Below, in pieces: positions 18,277 to 27,420 of a DNA stretch of 64,000 bases (position 1 is its first letter; each line of letters starts with the position of its first letter). The position numbers and the translations under genes are program-made. Source of the DNA: Acetobacter malorum. GTDB lineage: Bacteria; Pseudomonadota; Alphaproteobacteria; Acetobacterales; Acetobacteraceae. The notes under the pieces are model-generated. The model had not been told where the DNA came from, ran no database searches, and saw nothing but the letters and a program-made list of their open reading frames with translations. The stretch lies in assembly GCF_002153605.1 (NCBI RefSeq), contig NZ_JOPG01000009.1, positions 1 to 64,000 on the forward strand. Reading direction: 5' to 3'.

Positions 18277-19446
18277 ATGACGGATGACCCGCCCTTTAGC
18301 CCGGCTTTGCTGCCGGCTGGCTTTGTTGACCTCCTGACCCCCGATGCCCGGACCGAGGCAGAAGGGGTTGCTACGCTTATGGGCGTGTTCGCCTCACACG
18401 GGTATGACCGTGTGCGGCCGCCGCTCATGGAGTTTGAAGACACATTGCTGGCAGGTTCCGGCGCGACTCTGGCAGACCAGAGCTTCCGCGTGATGGACCC
18501 GGATACCCGCAAGATGATGGTCCTGCGGCCTGACATCACCCCCCAGATTGCCCGTATGGCAGCGACTCGGCTTGGTGCCGCAGCGCGCCCCCTGCGTGTG
18601 TCCTATGCCGGGGCGTGCGTGGTGGTTATGCCTGCGGCAGCGGAAGAAAGCGGGCGGCAGATCATGCAGGCCGGGATCGAGCTGATCGGCCCGGACAGCC
18701 CGCAGGCTGATGCCGAAGTGATGTCCGTTGGGGCAGAAGCACTGGCGCAACTGGGTGTGCCGGAGGTCTCGTTTGACCTCACCATGCCGCCGCTGGTTCC
18801 CGCTCTGCTGGAAGAAGCTAATATTTCCGCCAGTGTCCGCCCCGTTCTGATGCGTGCGCTGGACCGCAAGGATGCGGCGGCTGTGGCTGAACTGGGTGGG
18901 ACACTGTCTGACACGCTGATCGCCCTCTTGCGCGCTGCTGGTCCGGCCGAGCAGGCGCTTGAGCAGCTTGCCCATATCAGCCTGCCGCCACGGGCCCGCG
19001 CCTTTAGTGAGCGTCTGGCCGCAACGGTTGCCGCCGTGCGCAAAGCCAATCCCGCGCTGCGGCTGACGGTCGATCCGGTCGAATTCCGCGGCTGGAAATA
19101 CCATACCGGCGTGTGCGTCACGGTTTTTGCCGTAGGCCGTGCGGAGGAACTCGGGCGCGGTGGGCGTTATCTTTCCAGTGATAATGAACCCGCCTGTGGC
19201 CTGACTTTCCGGCCGGATGTGCTGTTCCGCACCATTCCGCCTGCGCAGGCCCGGCAGCGCATTTATCTCGCCCCGGATGCGGACGCACAGAGTGCGGCCC
19301 GTCTGCGGGCAGAAGGGCACGCCACGCTGGCCGCCCTGCCATCTGGCACCCCCCACCTTACAGGCCCGGAGCATGACCGGGCCGAGGCGCTGCGTTTGGG
19401 GTGCAGCCACATTCTTTCTGGTGCAACGTGCACAAAGCTTGACTAA
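18277..19446 (+). CDS. hisZ: ATP phosphoribosyltransferase regulatory subunit
   Basis: HisZ is a catalytically inactive HisRS paralogue that activates short-form HisG for the first step of histidine synthesis. The 389 residues show the HisRS-like class II core: PAGFVDLL near the start, RPPLMEFEDTLLAGSG, and motif 2 region VLRPDITPQIARMAATR. The C-terminal anticodon-binding domain is reduced, as expected. hisG is not adjacent. The ATG at 18277 is chosen to give a family-like N-terminus; one 12 codons upstream is also in frame. Confidence 0.9.
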   Translation: MTDDPPFSPALLPAGFVDLLTPDARTEAEGVATLMGVFASHGYDRVRPPLMEFEDTLLAGSGATLADQSFRVMDPDTRKMMVLRPDITPQIARMAATRLGAAARPLRVSYAGACVVVMPAAAEESGRQIMQAGIELIGPDSPQADAEVMSVGAEALAQLGVPEVSFDLTMPPLVPALLEEANISASVRPVLMRALDRKDAAAVAELGGTLSDTLIALLRAAGPAEQALEQLAHISLPPRARAFSERLAATVAAVRKANPALRLTVDPVEFRGWKYHTGVCVTVFAVGRAEELGRGGRYLSSDNEPACGLTFRPDVLFRTIPPAQARQRIYLAPDADAQSAARLRAEGHATLAALPSGTPHLTGPEHDRAEALRLGCSHILSGATCTKLD

Positions 19447-19518
19447 CCACGTGCGGCAGAGGGGCAGGGTCGCCTCTCGGCAGGGTTTTCAGGCAGATTT
19501 TCCAGGAGCAGACCGTTT

Positions 19519-20808
19519 ATGTCCAACGTCACGGTGATCGGCGCCCAGTGGGGCGATGAAGGCAAAGGTAAGATTGTAGACTGGCTGGCCAGCCGGGCAG
19601 ACATTGTTGTGCGCTTTCAGGGCGGCCACAATGCCGGGCATACGCTGGTTGTCGGCAATCAGGTTTACAAGCTTTCTCTGCTGCCCTCTGGCGTGGTGAG
19701 CGGCAAGCTGGGCATTATCGGCAACGGCGTGGTGGTGGACCCGCAGGCGCTGCTGGCTGAAATTGGTCGTATTCAGGAACAGGGTCTGAAAGTGACCCCC
19801 GACACCCTGAAAATTGCAGAAAACGCCCCCCTGATCCTGCCGGTGCACGGCGCGCTGGACCGCGCGCGTGAAGCGGCCCGTGGCGACCGTAAAATTGGCA
19901 CCACAGGCCGCGGCATCGGCCCGGCGTATGAAGATAAGGTGGCCCGCCGTGCCATCCGCCTGTGTGATCTGGCCGAGCCGGAAACGCTGGACTGGAAGCT
20001 GGACGAACTGCTGCTGCACCACAACACGCTGCTGGCCGGTCTGGGCGCTGACACGTTCAAGAAGGAAGAGCTGATGGCCTTCCTGACGGACATCGCCCCC
20101 AAAGTTCTGCCGTTCATGGCTCCCACATGGGACATTCTGGATGATGCCCGTCGGGGTGGCCGCCGTATCCTGTTTGAAGGCGCTCAGGCCGTCATGCTGG
20201 ATGTGGACCACGGAACGTATCCGTTCGTCACCAGCTCCAACACGGTTGCCGCCAATGCCGGCACCGGCGCGGGCATGGGCCCGAACGCTGCCGGGTTCGT
20301 GCTCGGCATTGCCAAAGCCTATTGCACCCGCGTGGGTGAGGGGCCGTTCCCGACCGAACTGTTTGACGATATTGGCCGCAAGATTGGTGAACGCGGGCAT
20401 GAATTTGGCACAGTGACGGGTCGTCCGCGTCGCTGTGGCTGGTTTGACGCCATTCTGGTGCGTCACGCCGTGCGCGTGGGTGGCGTGAATGGTCTGGCAC
20501 TGACCAAGCTGGACGTGCTGGATGGTCTGGATGAAATCTGCATCTGCGTAGGGTATGAACTAGACGGCAAAAAGACCGACCGGTTCCCGTCCTCTCCGGC
20601 AGCACAGGCGCGCATCAAGCCGATTTTTGAAACCATGGAAGGCTGGAAAGAAACCACGCACGGCGCACGCCGCTGGGCGGACCTTCCGGCACAGGCCATC
20701 AAATATGTCCGGCGTATTGAAGAGCTGGTTGGCGCACCCGTCACCCTGCTGTCCACCAGCCCGGATCGTGATGACACCATCCTGATGCGCGACCCGTTTG
20801 AAGACTGA
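19519..20808 (+). CDS. purA: Adenylosuccinate synthetase
   Basis: Joins IMP and aspartate using GTP, first committed step to AMP. The 429-residue protein has the P-loop [11 protein letters not shown] with catalytic Asp13, the GGHNAGHT loop with the second catalytic residue, and the [20 protein letters not shown]-binding segment. Monocistronic, ended by a strong terminator at 20838. Confidence 0.98.
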   Translation: MSNVTVIGAQWGDEGKGKIVDWLASRADIVVRFQGGHNAGHTLVVGNQVYKLSLLPSGVVSGKLGIIGNGVVVDPQALLAEIGRIQEQGLKVTPDTLKIAENAPLILPVHGALDRAREAARGDRKIGTTGRGIGPAYEDKVARRAIRLCDLAEPETLDWKLDELLLHHNTLLAGLGADTFKKEELMAFLTDIAPKVLPFMAPTWDILDDARRGGRRILFEGAQAVMLDVDHGTYPFVTSSNTVAANAGTGAGMGPNAAGFVLGIAKAYCTRVGEGPFPTELFDDIGRKIGERGHEFGTVTGRPRRCGWFDAILVRHAVRVGGVNGLALTKLDVLDGLDEICICVGYELDGKKTDRFPSSPAAQARIKPIFETMEGWKETTHGARRWADLPAQAIKYVRRIEELVGAPVTLLSTSPDRDDTILMRDPFED

Positions 20809-20837
20809 TTAAACACCCGTCTTTAAGATGGCATTCA

Positions 20838-20889
20838 GACCCGCCTTGTGATCCTTTAACAAAGGGCCACAAGGCGGGTCTTTTTGTTT
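20838..20889 (+). terminator. Strong intrinsic terminator of purA
   Basis: A perfect 13-bp stem (GACCCGCCTTGTG, 20838-20850, with 20868-20880) with an inner CCTTT/AAAGG stem is followed by TTTTTGTTTT. Confidence 0.92.
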
Positions 20890-20931
20890 TCGCCTCTTTT
20901 GCGCTGGTGCTGCGGGCCGAGCGTCGCGGAT

Positions 20932-21204
20932 TTAGTGGCTCAGCGGATTCTGCTGCATGGCCGTGGCGGTGTCGCCTTCGGCAAACGCCCCAAAAACACC
21001 CGCGGCAGGATACAGGGCACGAATACGCTCCTTCTGCGCCTTGTTTTCCAGCGTGGTGCAAATGCCTTCCAGCATCCCCAGCTCGAGTAATCCACGTTCA
21101 GAAAAGGAACGGGAGATCTGGCTCTGGAGCGTTTGAAAGCGCGTTTTCAGGGACAGGGGAAGGCTTCTGCAGGTTTGCGGCAGAAGAGTGCGAAAAATAC
21201 TCAT
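20932..21204 (-). CDS. Small protein of unknown function
   Basis: A 90-residue reading frame, not recognised. The ATG at 21204 has AGGAAA 8 nt upstream. The sequence is helical and amphipathic (LKTRFQTLQSQISRSFSERG) and contains one cysteine in EGICTTLENK. It converges on purA and diverges from phoB. Kept because of the ribosome site and because it fills the gap; database support is untested. Confidence 0.5.
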   Translation of the reverse strand: MSIFRTLLPQTCRSLPLSLKTRFQTLQSQISRSFSERGLLELGMLEGICTTLENKAQKERIRALYPAAGVFGAFAEGDTATAMQQNPLSH

Positions 21205-21335
21205 GCGAGCGTTTCCTGGAGGTGCATCCGGCACAATTGCCGGTCCAGCTCCTGAGCGCTCCATAATCCAGAATTCTGGCTTTTGCATAGCGGGATTTTG
21301 CAGGCCAGCAGAGCTTTCCAAGCAAGGGTCGTAAA

Positions 21336-21355
21336 GTGTGTAACTTTTATGACAC
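21336..21355 (-). promoter_or_regulatory. Candidate Pho box upstream of phoB
   Basis: Read on the minus strand, GTGTCATAAAAGTTACACAC matches the classical Pho box CTGTCATAWAWCTGTCACAT at 15 of 20 positions. It lies 60 bp before phoB, suggesting autoregulation. Weaker than the two downstream boxes. Confidence 0.5.
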
Positions 21356-21414
21356 TGGTTGTTTTTTCTGTGGCCTCCAGCTTATCCTGCGCCGCGAACC
21401 GCTATGGGATGCTC

Positions 21415-22107
21415 ATGACACACAATGCAAGCGTTCTCGTTGTTGAGGATGACCCGGCACTGTCCCGGTTGATCTGCTATAATCTGGAAAAACAGGGCTA
21501 CGATGTGCGTCTGGCCGGAGACGGTCACACAGCCCTCGATCAGATTAGCCGCCGTGCGCCTGATCTGGTCCTGCTGGACTGGATGCTCCCCGGTATTTCG
21601 GGGCTGGAAGTCTGCCGGCAGTTGAGAGAACAGCCAAAAACAAAGTCCATACCCATCATCATGCTCAGCGCGCGCGGGCAGGAGACTGACAGCGTGCGCG
21701 GGCTGGAAATTGGGGCGGATGATTATCTGATCAAACCCTTCGGCATGGAAACGCTCTTTGCGCGGGTCAAGGCCATGCTGCGTCGGCTGCCGCCGTCTGG
21801 CAACGTGCTGAAGTTTGATTCACTGGTGCTGGACCGTGTGGCCCATAAGGTGGAGCGCAACGGGCGGCTCCTGCCGCTGGGGCCAACGGAATATCGCCTG
21901 CTGGAATTCCTGATGACGCATCCGGGTCAGGTTTTCTCGCGCGAGGAACTGCTGGAACAGGCATGGGAGCGCAGCTCCTGTGTGGAATTACGCACAGTGG
22001 ATGTGCATATCAGACGGCTGCGGCAAACGCTGAACGCAGGGGATGAGAAAGACCTGATCAGAACCGTCCGTGCCCGGGGATATGCGCTTGATATGCCACA
22101 GGATTGA
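21415..22107 (+). CDS. phoB: Phosphate regulon response regulator
   Basis: An OmpR/PhoB-type response regulator of 230 residues. Receiver domain: acidic pocket Glu11-Asp12-Asp13, phospho-acceptor Asp55 (LVLLDWMLPG), Lys107 in IKPF. The C-terminal winged helix has LGPTEYRLLEFLMTHPG and VDVHIRRLRQTL, which are PhoB-like. The start at 21415 gives MTHNASVLVVEDD; the frame upstream is unconserved and covers the promoter. Assigned as PhoB rather than a paralogue because it precedes phoR and pstS. Confidence 0.92.
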   Translation: MTHNASVLVVEDDPALSRLICYNLEKQGYDVRLAGDGHTALDQISRRAPDLVLLDWMLPGISGLEVCRQLREQPKTKSIPIIMLSARGQETDSVRGLEIGADDYLIKPFGMETLFARVKAMLRRLPPSGNVLKFDSLVLDRVAHKVERNGRLLPLGPTEYRLLEFLMTHPGQVFSREELLEQAWERSSCVELRTVDVHIRRLRQTLNAGDEKDLIRTVRARGYALDMPQD

Positions 22108-22134
22108 GGCCGTTCTGGCGCGACGGAGTGCCTG

Positions 22135-23418
22135 ATGATGCATGAGGCACTCGTTGCTGTTGCGGGCATCCTTGTGGGCAGCGGGCTGACAGCCAGCCTG
22201 CTTGCGGCCCGCCTGCGGCCCGAAAAAATAGAGATCCCGAGCTATCATCAGGAAGAAAGCCCGGCCTCTTCCAGAACAGCCGTGCCGGAAGGGGTGGAGC
22301 AGGTCATGGCCTGTCTGCCCGCCGCCACGATGGTGCTGGATGAGGAACGGCGGCTGCATTATGCCTCGCCGGAAGCATACCGGATTTTTGAAGATAATCT
22401 GGGGAGCATCAAACGCCACCCGGCCTTTCAGACAGCGCTGGACCGGCTGGTTGAAAAAGGCGTGGATGCACCAGTCTGCTCAGAAACAGCCCGTATTGTG
22501 CTGGATGTTCCCCATCACCGGGTGATCAGCGCCCGGTTCCAGCAGCATGTTCTCCCCGCCACATTATTCGCAGGGGCCAGAGGCCTGAGCGTCTCGTCTG
22601 ACCGCTCCCAGCATGCGCTGGTGTTTGTCGCGCTCTGTGATGAAACAGAAGCGGACAATACCGAGCGCCAGCATACGGATTTTGTGGCCTATGCCAGTCA
22701 CGAACTGCGCACACCGCTGGCCGCGCTGATGGGGTTTGTGGAAACACTGCAAGGCCCGGCGGCGGATGACCCGGAAGCCCAGCAGGAATTTCTTGGTATC
22801 ATGGCCGCACAGGGGAAGCGGATGCAGCATCTGCTGGATGATCTGCTCTATCTGTCCCGTGTGCAGCGCGTGGAACATCAGCGGCCGCGTGGCTCTGTGA
22901 CAATCAAGGACCTGTTTGGTCGCCTGAAGGCCGAGTCTCAGGCTCTGTTCCGCCTGAAAAAAGCAAAACTGACAATTGAGCCTGTGCCCGACCCCGCCTT
23001 ATGCGTGGCGGCGGATACCAGTCAGCTTGTGCAGGTTCTCATCAACCTGATCGAAAACGCTTTTAAATACGGCACTTTGCCGGATGCAGCGGGGGCTCCA
23101 TCCTTGCAGGTTACGGTGTCCTGCACGCCTGCGCCGCCCGATTCTCGCTGGCCCGCCGTGCCGGGGGTGGTGCTGAGCGTTGCGGATAACGGGCCGGGGA
23201 TTGCCGCGCGCCATCTGCCCCGCCTGACGGAGCATTTCTATCGCGTGCCCAAAACTGCGGCCACGGTGCAGGGCAGCGGGCTGGGGCTGGCCATTGTCCA
23301 GCATGTCGTCACCCGGCACGGGGGGCGTTTTGTGGTGGAAAGCACGGTGGGGCAGGGCACAACCTGTAAAATCTGGCTGCCGTGTGCGGCTGCAACGGCT
23401 GTCATAAAACCTTCATAA
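22135..23418 (+). CDS. phoR: Phosphate regulon sensor histidine kinase
   Basis: A 427-residue membrane-bound kinase that phosphorylates PhoB. One N-terminal membrane helix (residues about 5-26), a PAS-like region (PAATMVLDEERRLHYASPEA), the phospho-accepting His189 in YASHELRTPLAAL, the N box INLIENAFKYG, and G boxes VADNGPGI and GSGLGLAIV. A single membrane helix and no periplasmic loop fit PhoR, which senses phosphate through PstSCAB-PhoU. Its last codons overlap the pstS Pho box. Confidence 0.93.
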   Translation: MMHEALVAVAGILVGSGLTASLLAARLRPEKIEIPSYHQEESPASSRTAVPEGVEQVMACLPAATMVLDEERRLHYASPEAYRIFEDNLGSIKRHPAFQTALDRLVEKGVDAPVCSETARIVLDVPHHRVISARFQQHVLPATLFAGARGLSVSSDRSQHALVFVALCDETEADNTERQHTDFVAYASHELRTPLAALMGFVETLQGPAADDPEAQQEFLGIMAAQGKRMQHLLDDLLYLSRVQRVEHQRPRGSVTIKDLFGRLKAESQALFRLKKAKLTIEPVPDPALCVAADTSQLVQVLINLIENAFKYGTLPDAAGAPSLQVTVSCTPAPPDSRWPAVPGVVLSVADNGPGIAARHLPRLTEHFYRVPKTAATVQGSGLGLAIVQHVVTRHGGRFVVESTVGQGTTCKIWLPCAAATAVIKPS

Positions 23419-23442
23419 AACAGTCTTCAACATGTCATCCGC
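23399..23442 (+). promoter_or_regulatory. Tandem Pho box upstream of pstS
   Basis: Four consecutive 11-bp units: CTGTCATAAAA (23399), CCTTCATAAAA (23410), CAGTCTTCAAC (23421), ATGTCATCCGC (23432). The 11-bp direct-repeat spacing is that of PhoB-binding sites. The first two units overlap the end of phoR, including its stop codon. Confidence 0.85.
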
Positions 23443-23523
23443 GGAAAGCGCCAAACCCGTTAAGGGTTGTCCCCGACGTGGCGAGTTACGTCGTTATTTA
23501 TGATGTCCAGGGATAAAACCGAA

Positions 23524-24546
23524 ATGCGTCTTTCCTTCAGGCCTGCTCTGTGTCTGCTTGCTGCAACGTGCTTGACCGCTGCACTGCCGAGCGCCTCCCG
23601 GGCCGAAAGCGTCACTGGCGCGGGTTCCAGCTTTGCCGCTCCGATTTACGAAGCCTGGAGTGAAACCGCCAAGACAGCCGCAGGCGTCACGGTAAACTAT
23701 CAGAGTGTTGGCTCCAGCGCCGGGCAGAATCAGGTTCTGGCAGGAACGGTTGATTTCGGGGCATCCGATGCACCGATGGATGCGAAAAAGATTGAATCTG
23801 CCGGTCTTTTTCAGTTCCCGACCGTGATGGGCGGCATTGTTCCCGTCATTAACATTCCGGGCATGAAAGCTGACACGCTGCGCCTGAGCGGTGCGGTGCT
23901 GGCTGGTATTTATTCCGGTGAAATCACGGAATGGAATGACCCGAAAATCGCTGCTCTGAACCCGGGTGTGACCCTGCCGGACATGCCTGTGGCCCCCGTG
24001 CACCGCGCAGACGGTTCCGGCACCACGTTTGTCTTCACGTCTTATCTGTCCGGGTCTTCTGCCTCCTGGCATGATTCTCTGGGTGCAAGCACGTCCATCT
24101 CCTGGCCCGGTGGTCTGGGTGCCCGCGGGAATGATGGCGTTGCAGCAACTGTGCAGAATACGGAAGGCGCTATTGGCTATGTTGAATATGCCTATGCCAG
24201 CCGCAACCATCTGACGACTGTTAAGCTGCACAACCGTGCGGGTGAAGATGTTGCCGCAAACCAGGCCAGCTTTGCGCATGCCGCAGAAGCAGCCGACTGG
24301 CAGCACGCTTCTCACTTTGCGGTGAATCTGCTGGACACGCAGGGTAAAGGCGCATGGCCGATCGTTTCTGCCACATACGTGCTGACCCCGGTTGCCCCGA
24401 AAAATGCTGCACGCGGTGAAGCCGTGCATAAGTTCTTCAGCTGGGCGTTTGAAAACGGTGATGCCACTGCGCAGAAGCTGGACTATGTGGCTCTGCCGCA
24501 GTCTGTGAAAACCAGCATTCTGTCTGCATGGAAAATTGCAAAATAA
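23524..24546 (+). CDS. pstS: Phosphate ABC transporter periplasmic binding protein
   Basis: A 340-residue periplasmic phosphate-binding protein. Signal peptide at residues 1-26 (hydrophobic LCLLAATCLTAALPSAS, cleavage near SRAES). Phosphate-contacting motifs: ESVTGAGSSFAAPIY, SVGSSAGQNQVLAGTVDFGASDAP region and the RADGSGTTFVFTSYLS loop. The membrane and ATPase genes pstC, pstA and pstB do not follow it here, which is unusual. Preceded by a Pho box and closed by a terminator at 24622. Confidence 0.95.
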   Translation: MRLSFRPALCLLAATCLTAALPSASRAESVTGAGSSFAAPIYEAWSETAKTAAGVTVNYQSVGSSAGQNQVLAGTVDFGASDAPMDAKKIESAGLFQFPTVMGGIVPVINIPGMKADTLRLSGAVLAGIYSGEITEWNDPKIAALNPGVTLPDMPVAPVHRADGSGTTFVFTSYLSGSSASWHDSLGASTSISWPGGLGARGNDGVAATVQNTEGAIGYVEYAYASRNHLTTVKLHNRAGEDVAANQASFAHAAEAADWQHASHFAVNLLDTQGKGAWPIVSATYVLTPVAPKNAARGEAVHKFFSWAFENGDATAQKLDYVALPQSVKTSILSAWKIAK

Positions 24547-24621
24547 GAAACTCTATTATTCTATAAATACCTTTGAGAATACTTTTTGAGAATTCCTTCT
24601 TAAAAAAGTCTTTTTATAAGC

Positions 24622-24652
24622 AAGGCGGGCTGAGTCATTCAGTCCGCCTTTT
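24622..24652 (+). terminator. Intrinsic terminator of pstS
   Basis: A 12-bp stem with one G-T pair (24622-24633 with 24639-24650) has a 5-nt loop and TTTT. The next Pho box begins immediately after it. Confidence 0.85.
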
Positions 24653-24696
24653 CTGTCATATAACTGTAACGAAAGCATCACGAAACCATCACGCAC
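24653..24696 (+). promoter_or_regulatory. Tandem Pho box upstream of the porin gene
   Basis: Four 11-bp units in a row: CTGTCATATAA (24653), CTGTAACGAAA (24664), GCATCACGAAA (24675), CCATCACGCAC (24686). Same periodicity as the box before pstS. Confidence 0.82.
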
Positions 24697-24743
24697 AAAA
24701 GGCGTTGGGCGGGATATTCAGCGTTCATCTTCTCTCCTCTGGA

Positions 24744-26465
24744 ATGGCAATGATGCGCTGTAAACCGGTTATTTCATCTCTCGCGTTTGCTTCTTTTCTG
24801 ATGGGTGGCGCGGCACCTGTCGCAATGGCATCATCTGCTGAAGACGCACAGATCCGTGCTCTCCGCCTTGAAATGGCGCAGATGCGCAAAGAGATGATGG
24901 GGCAGATCACCACGCTTAAAAGCCGGCTGGCCAAGACCGAAACTGTTTCGCGCAGGCAGGACCGCATGAGCACCGCATCAGCTCATGGCGGTCGCGCCAC
25001 CAGCCATCATGAGATTGCCTCCGGCCCGGTAGATCCGAGCGTGCAGTTTAATGAACCGCCAGCCTCCGCGACGCGCATCCATCTGGCCAACGCAGGCACC
25101 CCGACATCGGACCGTGGCGATGTCATGTCCTGGAAATCTTTCCGCGCTGCCACAAAGAGTGATGAGAACGTGCATGTCGGCGGCATGATCGTCGGCTTCC
25201 CGAAGGGCCGCTTTACGGTGGCGTCTGAAGATGGCGCTTATGGCCTGTCCATCGGTCTGGCCTTCCATGAGGATTTCGGTGGCTTCTTCAACTCCGGGCC
25301 GCGTGCGGGTGAAGGACGTGGCGCCTTCAACAGCTTTACCACCAACATGCGCCGCCTGCGTATTCCGTTCACCTTCCGCTATAAAAACTGGGTTGCTGCC
25401 GTCACACCTGACTTTGGCGCAAACCATAACGATGGTTACGTTGGCCTGTATGAAGGCAACCTGAACTACACCGGTCTGCATAACACCATCCTGACGGTTG
25501 GTTACTTCCAGCCGCGTGTGACGGAAGAAGATTCCGAAAGCTCCAACGACTTCTTTACGCTCGAACGTCCGAGCATCACCGACATGGTGCGTAACATCGC
25601 TGCGGGTGATGCTCGCTTCAGTGTTGGTGGTCTGCATTATGAAAAACGCTGGTGGATTGCAGGTTACTTCACAGGTCAGGAGTGGGGTCATCGCAACGCC
25701 TCTGATATGAGTAGCACCTATTACGGCGGCGGCAGCGGCACGACCATGGACAGCCAGACGGGTGCGACGCTGCGTGTTGCTGGTCGTCCGGTTGCTACGA
25801 AAGACTGGGATGTCCACATGGGCGCATCCGGTATTTCCGCATTCCGTCTGGCGTGTAACTCTACATCAGCCACGTCCTGCTCTCGCTCGACGTCTTTTGG
25901 TCAGCGTCCTGAGTTCGATATTGGGGAAGCCAATCTGGCAGCAACCGGTGGCATCAGCAACGCGGCACAGGTCTGGGCAGCTGGTCCGGAACTGGGTGTC
26001 CGCTGGAAACGCCTGATTGTGAAGGGTGAATACTATCACGTTGGCGTCCAGCGCGATGCGCCGGGCCTGAAGTCTGCTGGCTTCCAGGGCTGGTATGGGT
26101 CCGCAGCCTATACGCTGTTCGGCAATCCGCGTCTGTATAATGAAAAAGAAGGGGCCTTTGGTGCGCCGGGCGTTCCGGAAGCTGAAGAATTTGATCCCGC
26201 CCGTAACCACTGGGGTGCGCTGGAAGTTGTCGGCCATTACAGCGTGATTGATCTGAACAGCCGCCTGAACGACGCGAACGCCAAGAACGTGATCCGCGGC
26301 GGCCAGCAGACGGTGTGGACGGGTGGTCTGAACTGGTATCCGAACCGCCACTTCCGCCTCATGCTCGATTACAGCCACTTCATCGTGTCTCGTAGCGAGC
26401 AGGCCACCAACATTTATGGCCGCACGGGTAACTCCGTTGCCGCCCGTATTCAGGCAGGCTTCTAA
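24744..26465 (+). CDS. OprP/OprO-family phosphate-type porin
   Basis: A 573-residue outer-membrane porin of the phosphate/polyphosphate-selective OprO/OprP group. It has a signal peptide (VISSLAFASFLMGGAAPVAM), a short coiled coil typical of this family (AQIRALRLEMAQMRKEMMG), and a beta-rich barrel with many aromatic strand ends, closing on a terminal aromatic residue (IQAGF). Selectivity for phosphate is supported by the Pho box directly upstream and by pstS next door. Start could be the ATG at 24744, 24750 or 24753. Confidence 0.88.
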   Translation: MAMMRCKPVISSLAFASFLMGGAAPVAMASSAEDAQIRALRLEMAQMRKEMMGQITTLKSRLAKTETVSRRQDRMSTASAHGGRATSHHEIASGPVDPSVQFNEPPASATRIHLANAGTPTSDRGDVMSWKSFRAATKSDENVHVGGMIVGFPKGRFTVASEDGAYGLSIGLAFHEDFGGFFNSGPRAGEGRGAFNSFTTNMRRLRIPFTFRYKNWVAAVTPDFGANHNDGYVGLYEGNLNYTGLHNTILTVGYFQPRVTEEDSESSNDFFTLERPSITDMVRNIAAGDARFSVGGLHYEKRWWIAGYFTGQEWGHRNASDMSSTYYGGGSGTTMDSQTGATLRVAGRPVATKDWDVHMGASGISAFRLACNSTSATSCSRSTSFGQRPEFDIGEANLAATGGISNAAQVWAAGPELGVRWKRLIVKGEYYHVGVQRDAPGLKSAGFQGWYGSAAYTLFGNPRLYNEKEGAFGAPGVPEAEEFDPARNHWGALEVVGHYSVIDLNSRLNDANAKNVIRGGQQTVWTGGLNWYPNRHFRLMLDYSHFIVSRSEQATNIYGRTGNSVAARIQAGF

Positions 26466-26536
26466 GCTCCGTCCCAACATCATTCTGAAGGAGGTCTGAG
26501 CGGCCTCTTTTCAGAAAGTTTGCTTTGATATGATGA

Positions 26537-26572
26537 AAAAACCCCTTCCAGATTAGTCTGAAAGGGGTTTTT
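26537..26572. terminator. Bidirectional terminator between porin and fdhD
   Basis: AAAAACCCCTT (26537-26547) pairs with AAGGGGTTTTT (26562-26572), with an inner CAGA/TCTG stem. A/T runs on both sides serve both converging genes. Confidence 0.88.
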
Positions 26573-26628
26573 CATGGTGCGCCATCCTGTGTGGAGCAGG
26601 ATAAAACAGAGTGTCTGGTTAAAGATTT

Positions 26629-27420
26629 TTAGCCAACAGCCCCTGTAAACAGATGCTGGGAAGACCGCCGTGCCAGTGCCACAATGGTCAGGCCTGCCTC
26701 CTGCGCCAGACGCAAGGCGCGCGTGGTGGGGGCGGAAATGGCGACCAGTGTGGAGAAACCTGCCAGAATGGCTTTTTGCACCATCTCGAATGAACACCGG
26801 CTGGTAATCAGGCAAAATCCCTCTGCAAAACAGACGTTTTGACGAAGACCGGCACCAATCAATTTATCCAGCGCGTTATGGCGGCCCACATCTTCACGTA
26901 TCATGTGGATCCTGCCATCTGCGCCACACCATGCCGCGCCATGCACCATATGCACCTGCGCGTTCAGAGTTTGATGGTCCGCCAGCGTTTTTACAGCCTG
27001 CCGTATGGCGGCCAGCGGCACCGGGGGCATAGCCGGTACAGCGGGCAGGGCGGTGTGGAGACTTTTCAGATCTTCACTGCCACACACACCACAGCCTGTC
27101 CGGCCTGTCATGGCGCGACGGGACTGAAGCAGACGGCGAAAGTCCTCCCCCGCGATATCCAGTGAGAGGGTAACGCCATCGTCCCCCAGTTCCGTCCGAA
27201 CACTGCGGATGGATGCTGCATTAGATACAAGGCGTTCCGTAATGGAAAACCCATAAGCATAATCTTCAAGATCCTGAAGCGTACCCATCATCACAGCATA
27301 AGGCACGCTGTTATAGACAAAGCTGATGGGGGTTTCCTCAGCAATGGCCAGTGTGGTGGTCTCTGCATCTTCATCCGTAAAACGCTCGACAGGCCAGCGG
27401 GTCATGACAAAATCAGACAT
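26629..27420 (-). CDS. fdhD: Formate dehydrogenase accessory sulfurtransferase
   Basis: FdhD passes sulfur from IscS to the molybdenum/tungsten cofactor of formate dehydrogenases. The 263-residue protein has the sulfur-carrying CGVC loop at residues 110-113 (GRTGCGVCG), the MIREDVGRHNALDKLIG cofactor-binding segment and SRCSFEMVQKAILAG. Overlaps the end of mobA by 8 bp, so the two molybdenum-cofactor genes form an operon. No formate dehydrogenase gene is in the window. Confidence 0.95.
   Translation of the reverse strand: MSDFVMTRWPVERFTDEDAETTTLAIAEETPISFVYNSVPYAVMMGTLQDLEDYAYGFSITERLVSNAASIRSVRTELGDDGVTLSLDIAGEDFRRLLQSRRAMTGRTGCGVCGSEDLKSLHTALPAVPAMPPVPLAAIRQAVKTLADHQTLNAQVHMVHGAAWCGADGRIHMIREDVGRHNALDKLIGAGLRQNVCFAEGFCLITSRCSFEMVQKAILAGFSTLVAISAPTTRALRLAQEAGLTIVALARRSSQHLFTGAVG

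Noticed and set aside
24978-25817. 279-codon frame opposite to the porin gene
   Set aside because: Antisense shadow; the porin frame has signal peptide, barrel pattern and promoter.
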